Origin: Microlunatus sp. Gsoil 973
GTDB taxonomy: Bacteria > Actinomycetota > Actinomycetes > Propionibacteriales > Propionibacteriaceae
Length of the DNA: 64,000 nt
Direction: 5' to 3'
Assembly: GCF_009707365.1 (NCBI RefSeq)
Contig: NZ_CP046122.1
Location: forward strand, 124,001-188,000
The first letter of the stretch is position 1, and every line of letters begins with the position of its first letter. The translations under genes and the position numbers were made by a program. The notes below the pieces were generated by a model. That model saw only the letters and a program-made list of their open reading frames with translations. It searched no databases and had not been told where the DNA came from. Positions 1 to 8,460 of this stretch are shown here, in pieces.

Positions 1-312
1 ATCGGCTACGGCGCCATCGCGCTGTTGGCGTACTTCGTGCTGATCATCGTGCAGTTGCTGGCGGCCGAGAGCTGGGTGTGGTTCCCGTTCTGGATCGTGA
101 TCGGGATGATCTTCATGATCGAACGGGTGGTGACCGCGTGGGGCGGCGGCTGGCGGGCTCGCGTCCTCGGTCTGCTGGTCTTCCCCGAGCTCTTCTACGC
201 GACCTTCCTCAATCTCGTTTTCCTCAAAGGGATTCTCGACATCTCGCTGCAGCGCACCGCGCAGTGGACCCACCTGACCCGTGAAACCGCCCAGGAAGGA
301 GACCGTCGATGA
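1..312 (+). CDS. C-terminal end of a membrane glycosyltransferase-like protein (5' end outside window)
   Basis: The frame is open from the first base, so the gene starts upstream of the window; about 103 residues are visible. It shows two or three hydrophobic segments (roughly residues 4-20, 26-42 and 48-70). A short polar tail ends in QRTAQWTHLTRE. A tail of this kind after membrane helices is typical of processive family-2 glycosyltransferases that make cell-surface polysaccharide, but the catalytic domain is not in view, so this is an inference from the tail. The stop codon overlaps the next start (ATGA), which implies translational coupling with the small membrane protein that follows. 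Confidence 0.5.
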   Translation: MGYGAIALLAYFVLIIVQLLAAESWVWFPFWIVIGMIFMIERVVTAWGGGWRARVLGLLVFPELFYATFLNLVFLKGILDISLQRTAQWTHLTRETAQEGDRR

Positions 313-521
313 CCCCCGACGGCGTTCTACTGCCATCCAGTCTGCTCGGTTCACCGTTCTTCGCCGTGTTGTCGACGTTGGTTGCGCTCAACACGCTGAT
401 CTTCGTGACCCTCGCCATCACGAAGATGCTGCCGGCGATCCATTTCGGCGAGGTCTTCGCTCGGCGGGGTCGGCGGAAGGAGACCCGAAGCATCTACCCG
501 GATGCGCCCCTCGACGCGTGA
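309..521 (+). CDS. Small single-span membrane protein, unknown function
   Basis: This 70-residue protein begins at an ATG that overlaps the stop of the upstream glycosyltransferase-like gene by four bases, which supports a real coupled gene. One long hydrophobic segment covers about residues 14-40 (SPFFAVLSTLVALNTLIF region), followed by a basic cluster (RRGRRKETR) and a short tail. The positive-inside rule would put the C-terminus in the cytoplasm. I do not recognise a family. Its position suggests an accessory subunit or partner of the membrane enzyme encoded upstream. Confidence 0.5.
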   Translation: MTPDGVLLPSSLLGSPFFAVLSTLVALNTLIFVTLAITKMLPAIHFGEVFARRGRRKETRSIYPDAPLDA

Positions 522-601
522 GCCCGATCGACAGCTGATCGATGTCTGATCGGCCTCTTGGGGCGTAGGCTCTCGCGGAGACTGCGGTGAGGGGGATTCC
601 C

Positions 602-1783
602 ATGGCGGGTCGCAGCAGGTGCGGCACGGCTGCCGCGGCATTGGCCTCACTCCTCGTCCTGAGCGCCTGCGGTGGCGGTCGAACCGGGGGGTACGCCCAC
701 GGTGACCCCGAGCGCCGGAGGCAACGCCGGCGGCGCCGTCAAACTCGCCTTCATCGGGCCGTTGAGCGGCGCGCATTCCGACCTGGGTTTCGCTGTTCGT
801 GACGGTGCACGGGTGGCGGTTCAGCAGGCGAAGGATTCCGGTGTCAAAGTTGATCTTGTCGAGGGCGACACCCAGGTTGATCCGGCGCAGGCGAGTGCCA
901 TCAAGGGCCGGTTCATCAACGATCCCGGTGTTGTCGGTGTGGTCGGTCCGTCACTGTCGGATGAGACCAGGACGCTGCTTCCTGACCTGGAGGCCAACAA
1001 TCTGGCGATGGTCTCCGCGTCGGCGAGCGACGTCGCACTGCCGACGGTGGTGCCCAACGAAGCGGTGTTCCACCGGGTCGTTCCTGACGACACCGCAGCA
1101 GCAGCCGGTATCGCTTCCTACATCGTGAAGGAGGTCAAGCCGCACAGCGTCGTCTATGTCAACGACAGCAGTGACTACGGTAGAGGCCTGGCGGACGCGA
1201 CGATGAAGGCGGTTGCGGCGACGGGCATCCCGGGCCAACCGCTCACCATTGACCCGAACACGCAGGACCTCGCACCGGTCCTTGCCAACATCAAGGCGGC
1301 CAACCCTGATCTGGTCTTCTACGGCGGCTATGTCAGCAACGCGGGTGCGTTGGTAAAGCGGCTGCGCGACATCGGCGTCACTGCGAAGTTCATCAGCGGT
1401 GAGGGGGCGCTCGACCCGGGATTCGTCACCACCGCAGGGGCACCAGCGGCCGAGGGCGCGATCTTCGCGTGCTCATGCAGGTTCCCGGCGGCCGATGCCG
1501 GCGGGGCGCTCGGACGGTTCGCCACGCAGTACGCACAGATCAACAAGGTGCACCCCTCGACGCGTACTCCGCCGAGGGGTACGACGCGGCAAACGTCCTG
1601 ATCAACGGCATCAAGGCCGGGGACACCGACCGCACCAAACTGTTGCAATACGTCGACCACTACCCGTCGACCCCGGGTGTGGCGAAGACGATCGCCTTCC
1701 AGAACAACGGCGACATCCAAGACTCAGGTGTCATGATCTACAAGGTGATCAACAGCAAGATCACGGTGGTGGGCCCGAACTAG
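602..1783 (+). pseudogene. ABC transporter substrate-binding lipoprotein, branched-chain amino acid (LivK) type, with two compensating frameshifts
   Basis: A lipoprotein signal with lipobox LSAC (cysteine near residue 23) leads into a periplasmic-binding-protein fold: VKLAFIGPLSG near residue 48, then VVGPSLSD, and near the C-terminus AYSAEGYDAANVL, all typical of Leu/Ile/Val-binding proteins. GAGGGGG lies upstream of the ATG chosen as start. The reading frame breaks twice. A run of six G at 686-691 should be five for the lipobox region to join the mature protein. One base is missing near 1545-1555, just before the AYSAEG motif. Repairing both gives about 393 residues, the usual family length. 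No permease or ATPase genes adjoin it, so it is an orphan binding protein. The two shifts are more likely sequence errors than true inactivation. Confidence 0.75.
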
Positions 1784-1796
1784 CGTGCGACGTTCG

Positions 1797-1830
1797 GACC
1801 CACCGATCCGCGATGATCATGAAGTGGGTC
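1797..1830. terminator. Possible bidirectional hairpin between convergent genes
   Basis: A 7-bp perfect inverted repeat (GACCCAC at 1797-1803, GTGGGTC at 1824-1830) lies between the stop of the binding-protein gene and the end of the convergent beta-propeller gene. The loop is long (20 bases) and no T tract follows, so terminator function is only a weak inference. Confidence 0.25.
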
Positions 1831-2947
1831 GGAGGAGACCCACCAGGCCGTGCTGTTCGTCATCTGGTCCGGCGCTGAACCAGATCGCGTCGGTGCCGCC
1901 GGCCACCGGATCCCCGACGACCAGCGCCCACAGACCGTCGATCATCAGCGACCGACCGGATGTGCCGCGCAGCGTGCCCTGCGGTTGTCCGGTCTGCGGG
2001 TCGAAGGCGTGGATCCGGCCGTCGCCGAAGTTCCCGACCAACAGATCGCCGGCGAACCGCCCGAAGCTGGCCGGTGCGAGCGTCATGCCCCAGGGCGAGT
2101 TCAGGACACCGTGGGTGACGAGCCGACGGACGAATCTGCCGGAATCGGAGAAGACGTCGACGATTCCGTGTCCCGGTCCGGCGACGTCGTCCTCGGCAGC
2201 CGCATCCTGGCGTGCGTAGCTGACGAACACCTGACCGTTGAGTTCGGTGATGTTGAACGGTGCGTAGTGCCGCGGGAGGAAACGGTCGCGGAACATGCCG
2301 GCGTCGTTGACCGGGTTGAACTGCCCGTCGAAGACGTCGATCCGGTTGTTGTGGAAGTCGGCGGCAAGCAGGAGTGGCCCGTTCGCCCCGTGCGCCAACG
2401 CCAGCCCTTTGTAGACGGCGCCGTCGGTGTGTGCGACCAGGACGGCCGCGGTCCCGGCCGACTGGTTCCAGACCGAGAGGTGACCGTGCTCACCGATGAA
2501 CATGAACCGTGCCGGTAGCCCGGTGCCCGGAACGATGAAGTCGGACGTGTCGTTGAAGACCTGGCCGGTCGGAGCGCCGCCGGGGATGGTGACGATCAGC
2601 GGCACCTGGCTGACCGGGGTCGTGCCGACGGCTCCCTGGTAGAGCGTGGTGACGCCGGTCCCGTTGTCCGAGACCCAGACCGGTGTCGCCGGCCCGTGCG
2701 AGATGCCCCAACCGTTGACCAGATTCGGATCGGTGATCGCCGCAACCCCAGGCTGGTCGGAGACAAGATTCTCCTGTTGGAAGGTGGCCGTCCGGTGATG
2801 CCGGAAATCGCCATGTCGGTGGTGAACGGAATGCTCGTGCCGCTGGTGCTGGCCGGTGTGTGCGCTCGCGGTTCCTGCCGGGGCTGCGAACAGCGCCGCC
2901 AACGCGACCGAGAGCGCTACACCGATGAAGCCTCGTCTGACCCCCAT
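1817..2947 (-). CDS. Secreted TIGR03118-type beta-propeller protein with His-rich N-terminus
   Basis: An N-terminal signal peptide (MGVRRGFIGV followed by an Ala/Leu-rich core ending near TASA) directs export. The start was chosen at the ATG with GGAGG about nine bases upstream; a longer frame adds only an Arg/Pro-rich stretch. The mature protein has the phrases NLVSDQPGVA, DPNLVNGWGIS, VWVSDNGTGV and PTGQVFNDTS, which I recognise from the TIGR03118 family, an uncharacterised repeat protein with a predicted beta-propeller fold. Just after the signal peptide, residues about 28-54 are very rich in histidine. That stretch is not part of the propeller and may bind metal. Function is unknown. The gene is convergent with the preceding binding-protein gene. 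Confidence 0.75.
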   Translation of the reverse strand: MGVRRGFIGVALSVALAALFAAPAGTASAHTGQHQRHEHSVHHRHGDFRHHRTATFQQENLVSDQPGVAAITDPNLVNGWGISHGPATPVWVSDNGTGVTTLYQGAVGTTPVSQVPLIVTIPGGAPTGQVFNDTSDFIVPGTGLPARFMFIGEHGHLSVWNQSAGTAAVLVAHTDGAVYKGLALAHGANGPLLLAADFHNNRIDVFDGQFNPVNDAGMFRDRFLPRHYAPFNITELNGQVFVSYARQDAAAEDDVAGPGHGIVDVFSDSGRFVRRLVTHGVLNSPWGMTLAPASFGRFAGDLLVGNFGDGRIHAFDPQTGQPQGTLRGTSGRSLMIDGLWALVVGDPVAGGTDAIWFSAGPDDEQHGLVGLLRPTS

Positions 2948-3212
2948 GATCCAAACGCCTCCTCGACGTGGTCTGCGCCGTCGCAGACCCCGACCCGGAA
3001 ACGGCGTAGGAGTTGGCACGGTTCACGAGGTCACGGCGTGTCGACCGCGGCTGTGTTCCGACCACAACCGCGCGTCCGGCTGTCGCGAACCTCAAACTTT
3101 GATCGTGCGGCTGCGACACGCCGGGGTGGATCGCCTGTGGGTCAAACTTTGAGTTTGCGGCCGCGGTGGGCGCGGGGTGCGGGTTCGGCGTACGGCCCGA
3201 CTCATCACGTTG

Positions 3213-3285
3213 CGCCCCGGGAGGGAGTCGAACCCCCAATCGGCGAGGTAGAAGCTCGCTGCCTTATCCGTTTGGCCACCGGGGC
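3213..3285 (-). tRNA. tRNA-Arg (anticodon TCT)
   Basis: Read on the minus strand, 73 bases fold as a complete cloverleaf: acceptor arms GCCCCGG/CCGGGGC, D stem GCC/GGC, anticodon stem GCGAG/CTCGC with loop CTTCTAC, and T stem GGGGG/CCCTC with loop TTCGACT. The anticodon TCT at positions 34-36 reads AGA/AGG arginine codons, which are rare in this GC-rich genome. The discriminator base is G and CCA is not encoded, so it must be added after transcription. Confidence 0.95.
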
Positions 3286-3374
3286 AGGGTCGTCCGGAAC
3301 CGAACACCCGCGCAGGGCAACACTGTAGTGGCTGGCGGGTTGGACCGACCTGATCACTCGGTACGCTGGTCGCC

Positions 3375-4934
3375 GTGTCGGTAGCCGAGAAGAGTGGACC
3401 GCAGACCGGAGTGGCTCCGCAGCCAGCCCCGTCCGCGGGTGGGCCACGGTCGACGTTCGGCCGACTGCTCGGTCGCGGCAACGCCGAACCCGGCAGGGAC
3501 AAGAGTCCGCGCGCGCTGGACCAGCGCCGGGCCGATCGGGCCGGACTGCCGCGTACGGTCGACCTCTCCCAACCCCTGCCTCGACGACTGCTGACCAGCC
3601 GGATGGTCTGGCTCGGTGTCGTGATGCTGATCGCGTACGCCGTCTTCCTGGTCCTGCTCTACAACCAGGTCGTACCGGACCGCCGCGTCCCCGGTGGACG
3701 GCTGATCGGGCTCGGACATGAGGCGGTGCCGATCTCGGCGAAGTACGCCGCCTTCACCGCCGTTCCGTTGGCGCTGGTCTTCCTCTGGGTCGACCGGTTC
3801 CGGCCGCAACGGCTACCGGTCTGGTTCATGGCGTTCGGATGGGGCGCGTGTATCGCCACCTTCGTCGCTGCGCAGGTCAACACCTGGGCAGCCGGCCACC
3901 TGTCGATCGTCGGTGATGGCGACCCGGCCACCGGCGCCCGCGCTGCCATCTACGTCGCCCCGTTCGTCGAGGAGGCGTGCAAGGCGACCGTGTTGTTCTG
4001 GATGGCGATCCTGATGCGCTACCGCTGGGTCAGCCGACTGACCGGCATCACCCTCGCCGGGCTCTCCGCGGCCGGGTTCGCGTTCGTGGAGAACATCCTC
4101 TACTACGGCCGCGTCTATCGGTACGCCGCCAACACCTTCGGTGCCATCCAACCGGAGGACGCGCTGCACCAGCTCTTCATCCTGCGCGGTGTGCTGACCT
4201 TCTTCGGCCACCCGCTGTTCACGTCGATGACGGGCATCGGTCTTGCCATCGCGCTGCGCTCCAAGAGCAAGGTGGTCCGGGTCGTGGCGCCGCTGGCCGG
4301 TTACTGCGCCGCCGCCTTCCTGCACATGACCTTCAACACCATCTCCAGCTTCGTCAGCGGCACCCAACTGCTGTTGATGTACATCTTCCTTGCGCTGCCC
4401 GCTGTGATCGCGATGATCACCTTCATCGTCCGTCAGGAGCTCCGCGAGGGCCGGCTGATCCGGGAACGGTTGACCGACTACGTCCGCGTCGGCTGGCTGC
4501 CCGAAGAGGACGTCGTCCCGATGTCGCGGCTGCGGACCCGGCTGCGGGCGATCTGGCAGTCGATCTTCCTCGGACCCCCGGTCTTCCTTGCCACCTTCAA
4601 GGTGCAGCGCGCCGAGACGGAGCTCGCCTATCTGCGGGACGCGATGACCCGAGGTGTGGTTGACGACGCCGGCCAGTTGCGGGAGAAGGTGCTGCTCGCC
4701 ACCATCCGAGCCGAGCGTGGGCAGGCGGTGATTCAGCCGGAGCGGCGGGCGGCCTACCACAGGGTCAAGGAACTGTTCGTACGCAAACGCGTAGCCCCGG
4801 CCTACGCGCCGCCGCAGTACCCCGGACCGGCCGGCCTCGGCGGTAGCCTGCCCGCACCCGGAACGGCTCCGATCGGTCCTGCCGCGACCCGACTGTCCGA
4901 GGTGGACCCCAACTGGAAGCCGCCGGGCGAATAG
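3375..4934 (+). CDS. prsW: PrsW-family intramembrane metalloprotease
   Basis: The 519-residue protein has a disordered, charged N-terminal 70 residues, then about eight hydrophobic segments, then a basic Pro/Gly-rich cytoplasmic tail. The membrane part carries the family signature: the paired glutamates in FVEEACKA (about residues 199-200), FAFVENILYY (about 236-245), FFGHPLF (about 277-283) and LHMTFN (about 315-320). These Glu and His residues are the expected metal and catalytic groups. PrsW proteins cleave membrane anti-sigma factors or other membrane substrates. No sigma/anti-sigma pair is adjacent, so the target is unknown. The GTG start follows a short gap after the divergent tRNA gene. 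Length is typical for actinobacterial members, which have longer tails than the Bacillus protein. Confidence 0.85.
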   Translation: MSVAEKSGPQTGVAPQPAPSAGGPRSTFGRLLGRGNAEPGRDKSPRALDQRRADRAGLPRTVDLSQPLPRRLLTSRMVWLGVVMLIAYAVFLVLLYNQVVPDRRVPGGRLIGLGHEAVPISAKYAAFTAVPLALVFLWVDRFRPQRLPVWFMAFGWGACIATFVAAQVNTWAAGHLSIVGDGDPATGARAAIYVAPFVEEACKATVLFWMAILMRYRWVSRLTGITLAGLSAAGFAFVENILYYGRVYRYAANTFGAIQPEDALHQLFILRGVLTFFGHPLFTSMTGIGLAIALRSKSKVVRVVAPLAGYCAAAFLHMTFNTISSFVSGTQLLLMYIFLALPAVIAMITFIVRQELREGRLIRERLTDYVRVGWLPEEDVVPMSRLRTRLRAIWQSIFLGPPVFLATFKVQRAETELAYLRDAMTRGVVDDAGQLREKVLLATIRAERGQAVIQPERRAAYHRVKELFVRKRVAPAYAPPQYPGPAGLGGSLPAPGTAPIGPAATRLSEVDPNWKPPGE

Positions 4935-4971
4935 CGGGGCGGCGGTGATCGAGCGCCCGTTCGCGGAATGA

Positions 4972-5967
4972 TCAGAGATCGTTGCGCCAGGAGTAGCTGG
5001 GTTCGTACCCGAGTTCGCGGCGAGCCTTCTCGATCGAGATCAGCGGTTCGTCGCCTTCGATGCCGCCTCCCAGCCCCCGTTCCACCAGCAGCGGCCAGCG
5101 GCGCTTCAGCGCATCCTGGGTGGAGTGGCGATAGCGTACGTCGGTCGCCACGAAGTACGGCTCGAAGGAATTCTTCAGCTGGGCGGTCATCGCCAGCAGG
5201 ATGAAATCGGCGATGTCGCGGGCGTCGGCATACTGGTAGGTCGTGTTGTTCGGGTATCCCTTCGCCACATCGTCGACCTCGGGAACGTCGATGTCGAAGG
5301 TGTGCATCCGTCGCGACATCTCCACGTTGTGGTAGTAGACGCCAAGCAGCCGCAACGCAACCGTCTCGATTCCGTAGGCCCTGCTGTACGCCTTGAGAAT
5401 CTCCTCGCCGATGACCTTGGACAGCGAGTAGCTATCCTCCGGCTCGAGCGGCGTGTCCTCGTCCATCGGCAGGTAGGGCGGTATGTACGGCGTACCGCTG
5501 AGCCGGAACCCCAGGCCGAGAACGAAGAAGCTGGAGGCATGGATGATCCGTCGGACGCCGCCGACGCGCCTCGCGGCATCCAGCAGATAGTACGTTCCCA
5601 TGGTGTTGACCCGGAACGTCTCGTCCTCGGGCAGTCGCTGTACGAACCGGGCGCCGGTCTCCTCGTACTCGGTGTCGTAGTCCTTGGCGTACGGTGGATG
5701 CAATTCGGTGTTGAAGGGAATCGCCCCCAGGGAAACGATCATGTCCGGCTGGGCCATCGTGATCGCCCGGAAGCAGTCACCGATATCGGTCAGATCCGCC
5801 TGGACGAAGGGCACGGCGAGTTCTGCATTCGGACTGCCTTCCGGGTAAGGGAATCGGTCGGTGCCGACGACCCGATACCCGGCGTCGACGAGGGCCGGGA
5901 CGACGAAACTCCCGAGGCGGCCGGCGGCGCCGGTGACCAAGACCTTCATTCCTGCGTTGTCGGACAT
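4972..5967 (-). CDS. NAD-dependent epimerase/dehydratase (extended SDR), paralogue 1
   Basis: The extended-SDR fold is clear: Rossmann motif VTGAAGRLGS near residues 11-20, catalytic Ser in ASSF near 145, and the YxxxK pair in YSLSK (Tyr 180, Lys 184). The start was set at the ATG that follows AAGGAGAAGAC; an in-frame ATG six codons earlier lies within the same leader. The protein closely resembles the second epimerase at 16292-17206 (shared TMGTYYLL, VLGLG/ALGLG, PEDSY, RAYGI blocks), so the two arms of this locus hold paralogues. Relatives include uronate dehydrogenases and nucleotide-sugar epimerases. Here a role in oxidising or epimerising a sugar or sugar acid is inferred from the neighbours. 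It is the last gene of the leftward arm. Confidence 0.8.
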   Translation of the reverse strand: MSDNAGMKVLVTGAAGRLGSFVVPALVDAGYRVVGTDRFPYPEGSPNAELAVPFVQADLTDIGDCFRAITMAQPDMIVSLGAIPFNTELHPPYAKDYDTEYEETGARFVQRLPEDETFRVNTMGTYYLLDAARRVGGVRRIIHASSFFVLGLGFRLSGTPYIPPYLPMDEDTPLEPEDSYSLSKVIGEEILKAYSRAYGIETVALRLLGVYYHNVEMSRRMHTFDIDVPEVDDVAKGYPNNTTYQYADARDIADFILLAMTAQLKNSFEPYFVATDVRYRHSTQDALKRRWPLLVERGLGGGIEGDEPLISIEKARRELGYEPSYSWRNDL

Positions 5968-6007
5968 GTCTTCTCCTTCGATCAAGATCGTGTCGGTGGT
6001 GGGTCGG

Positions 6008-6787
6008 TCAGTTCATCACTGATCCGGCGCTGACGTTGACGTCCGCTCCGGTGATCGCCGATGCCGAATCGCCGGCGAGGAACAAGCACAGGTCGGCCAC
6101 CTCGTCGGCCTTGACGAGCCGGCCCAGTGCGGCGGGTCCGGTGTGTTCGCCCCTGGCCTCTGGGACCGACATGCCTCCCGCTGCCGCTGCCGCCTCGAAG
6201 ACAGCGTCCATCCGGGGACCGTCGACCGAGCCCGGGCACACCGTGTTGGCCCGGATGCCGAACGGGCCGAGCTCCAGGGCCAGTGATCGGACGAGTCCGA
6301 TGATCCCCATCTTCGCTGCCGCGTAGGGGGTCCGGTTGGCCAGCGGCCTCTTGCCGGTCACCGACGAGACGGCGATCAGCGTTCCACTCCGGAGCTTGAT
6401 CATCTCCGGGATGAACGCGCGGAAGGTGAGGAACACTCCGGTCAGATCGACGTCGATGCACTGCCGCCATTCGTCGGGGCTGATGGCGTGGAGCGGAGCG
6501 ATCGGCCCGGCGACTCCGGCGTTGGCGATCACCACGTCGACTCGACCGAACCGACCGGTGACCGCGTCTGCGAACGCGGCGACCGCCTGCGCGACGGTCA
6601 CGTCGCATGGCGCGACGTGGACCCGGTCCCCGCCGTCGATGTCCTTCTCGGCGGCCGCCACCGAGTCGGGATCGTGGACGCCGATCGCAACGTTCGCGCC
6701 CGCAGTCAGGAAGCGCCGGGTGATCGCACGCCCGATGCCCTTGTCGCCGCCGGTGATCACCACGGTGCGGCCTGTCAGATCACTCAC
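6008..6787 (-). CDS. SDR-family NAD(P) oxidoreductase
   Basis: This is a classical short-chain dehydrogenase of 259 residues with cofactor motif TGGDKGIG (12-19), an NAG motif near 89-91, and catalytic Ser 141 or 142, Tyr 155 and Lys 159 (PYAAAK). The C-terminus has the usual substrate-loop and LFLAGDSASAITG segment. The GTG start overlaps the stop of the dehydratase gene by four bases (GTGA), so the two are translationally coupled. In non-phosphorylative sugar pathways an SDR following the aldonate dehydratase oxidises the 2-keto-3-deoxy acid. That role fits the order here but is not proven. Confidence 0.8.
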   Translation of the reverse strand: MSDLTGRTVVITGGDKGIGRAITRRFLTAGANVAIGVHDPDSVAAAEKDIDGGDRVHVAPCDVTVAQAVAAFADAVTGRFGRVDVVIANAGVAGPIAPLHAISPDEWRQCIDVDLTGVFLTFRAFIPEMIKLRSGTLIAVSSVTGKRPLANRTPYAAAKMGIIGLVRSLALELGPFGIRANTVCPGSVDGPRMDAVFEAAAAAGGMSVPEARGEHTGPAALGRLVKADEVADLCLFLAGDSASAITGADVNVSAGSVMN

Positions 6788-8460
6788 AGGAAGTCCAGGT
6801 CGGCACCGACATCCGGGCCCTCGACGCGTTCGGCATAGATCCGGCGCCAGCCCCGCGGTGGACGCGTCGGCGGGACCCATGTGGCCCGGCGGCGGGCAAG
6901 TTCGGCTTCGTCGACGACGAGTTCGAGTCTGCGGTTGACGGCGTCGAGTTCGACGATGTCGCCGTCCCGAACGAGCGCCAGCGGACCTCCTGCCGCGGCC
7001 TCCGGGGCGACGTGCAGCACCACGGTGCCGTAGGACGTGCCACTCATCCGGGCGTCGGAGATCCGAACCATGTCCTTGACGCCCTTGCTGGCAAGAGCCT
7101 TCGGGATCGGGAACGAGCCGGCCTCCGGCATGCCGGAGGCCACCGGTCCCGCGTTGCGCAACACCAGCACATGTTCGGCGGTGATGCCCAGCGTCGGGTC
7201 GTCGATCCGTTCGGCCACATCCGCCGGTGACTCGAAGACCACTGCAGGACCCCGATGCCGGAGGAGTTCGGGTGTCGCGGCCGACACCTTGAGGACGGCG
7301 CCGCGGGGCGCCAGCGAACCTGTCAGGATCGCGAGTGCCCCGGGGGGTCCGATCGGGTCGTCCAGGGTGCCGATCGCGGTCTGCCACGGCGCTGGATCGC
7401 CGACGGAGTCGATCACGTCGGCGATCGTCCTTCCGTCGGCTGTTCGTGCATCCAGTCGGAGCAGTGGAGCGAGCACCCTCAGCAACACCGGAAGCCCGCC
7501 GGCGCGATGAAAGTCCTCCATGTATTGGGATCCCGACGGTTTGAGGTCGACCAGCAACGGAACGTTCGCGGCGATCGTGTCGAGGTCGCCAAGGGTCAGC
7601 TGGACTCCTGCCCGGCGGGCGGCTGCCAGCAGATGCACGATCCCGTTGGTCGACCCGCCGACGGCCGCGAGCACGGTGGCCGCGTTGAGGAAGGAATCCC
7701 GGGTGATCACCTCTGACGGTCGTGGTCCTGACCGGGCCAACGTGACCGCCCGCCGGCCGGACTGCGTCGCGGTCCGGAGCCGGTCGCCGGTCGGAGCCGG
7801 TGCGGTTGCACCACCGGGCAACATCATGCCGAGGGCCTCGGTGATGCAGGCCATCGTCGATGCCGTTCCCATCACCATGCAGGTGCCCGCCGTCGGACAC
7901 AGCTGACCTTCGACGTCGTGGATCTCCTCCTCGCTCAGCTCGCCCGCACGGTAGCGGGCCCAGTGCTGCCGGCAGTCGGTGCAGGCACCCAGCCGGGTTC
8001 CGCGCCAGCTCCCGGTGATCATGGGGCCGGCGACCACCTGCAGCGCAGGAAGATCCGCAGAGATTGCCGCCATCAGGTGGGCCGGTACGGTCTTGTCGCA
8101 ACCACCGAGCAACACGACCGCATCCATCGGTTGGGCGGTGATCATCTCCTCGGTCTCCATCGCGGCGAGATTCCGGAAGAGCATGGAGGTCGGTGACAAC
8201 AGGGTCTCACCCAGTGACGTGGTCGGGAAGACCATCGGCAGGCCACCAGCCTCCAGGACCCCGCGTTTGACGGCCTCGACCAGTTCCGGCATCTGCCGAT
8301 GGCATGGGGTGAAATCTGAGATCGTATGGGCTATTCCGATGATCGGCCGGTCAAGATCATCGCGGTCGTACCCCGCTGCTGCGAGGAATGCCCGTCGCAG
8401 ATAGGCGCTGAATCCGTCGTCGCCGTACGAGGTCAATCGCTTGCTGCTGCTGCTGCTCAT
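6784..8460 (-). CDS. IlvD/Edd-family sugar-acid dehydratase
   Basis: The 558-residue protein belongs to the iron-sulfur dehydratases that remove water from aldonates or dihydroxy acids. Cys 53 (TPCHRQ), Cys 121 (GGCDKT) and Cys 194 (AGTCMVMGTAST) are spaced 68 and 73 residues apart. From memory this is the spacing of the [2Fe-2S] ligands Cys59/127/200 of L-arabinonate dehydratase. Asp 122 and Lys 123 supply the magnesium site. Because the neighbours are sugar-catabolic and no ilv genes are present, an aldonate dehydratase is more likely than branched-chain dihydroxyacid dehydratase; the substrate is unknown. The ATG overlaps the upstream aldehyde dehydrogenase stop by four bases. A run of Ser codons follows the start. 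Confidence 0.85.
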   Translation of the reverse strand: MSSSSSKRLTSYGDDGFSAYLRRAFLAAAGYDRDDLDRPIIGIAHTISDFTPCHRQMPELVEAVKRGVLEAGGLPMVFPTTSLGETLLSPTSMLFRNLAAMETEEMITAQPMDAVVLLGGCDKTVPAHLMAAISADLPALQVVAGPMITGSWRGTRLGACTDCRQHWARYRAGELSEEEIHDVEGQLCPTAGTCMVMGTASTMACITEALGMMLPGGATAPAPTGDRLRTATQSGRRAVTLARSGPRPSEVITRDSFLNAATVLAAVGGSTNGIVHLLAAARRAGVQLTLGDLDTIAANVPLLVDLKPSGSQYMEDFHRAGGLPVLLRVLAPLLRLDARTADGRTIADVIDSVGDPAPWQTAIGTLDDPIGPPGALAILTGSLAPRGAVLKVSAATPELLRHRGPAVVFESPADVAERIDDPTLGITAEHVLVLRNAGPVASGMPEAGSFPIPKALASKGVKDMVRISDARMSGTSYGTVVLHVAPEAAAGGPLALVRDGDIVELDAVNRRLELVVDEAELARRRATWVPPTRPPRGWRRIYAERVEGPDVGADLDFL

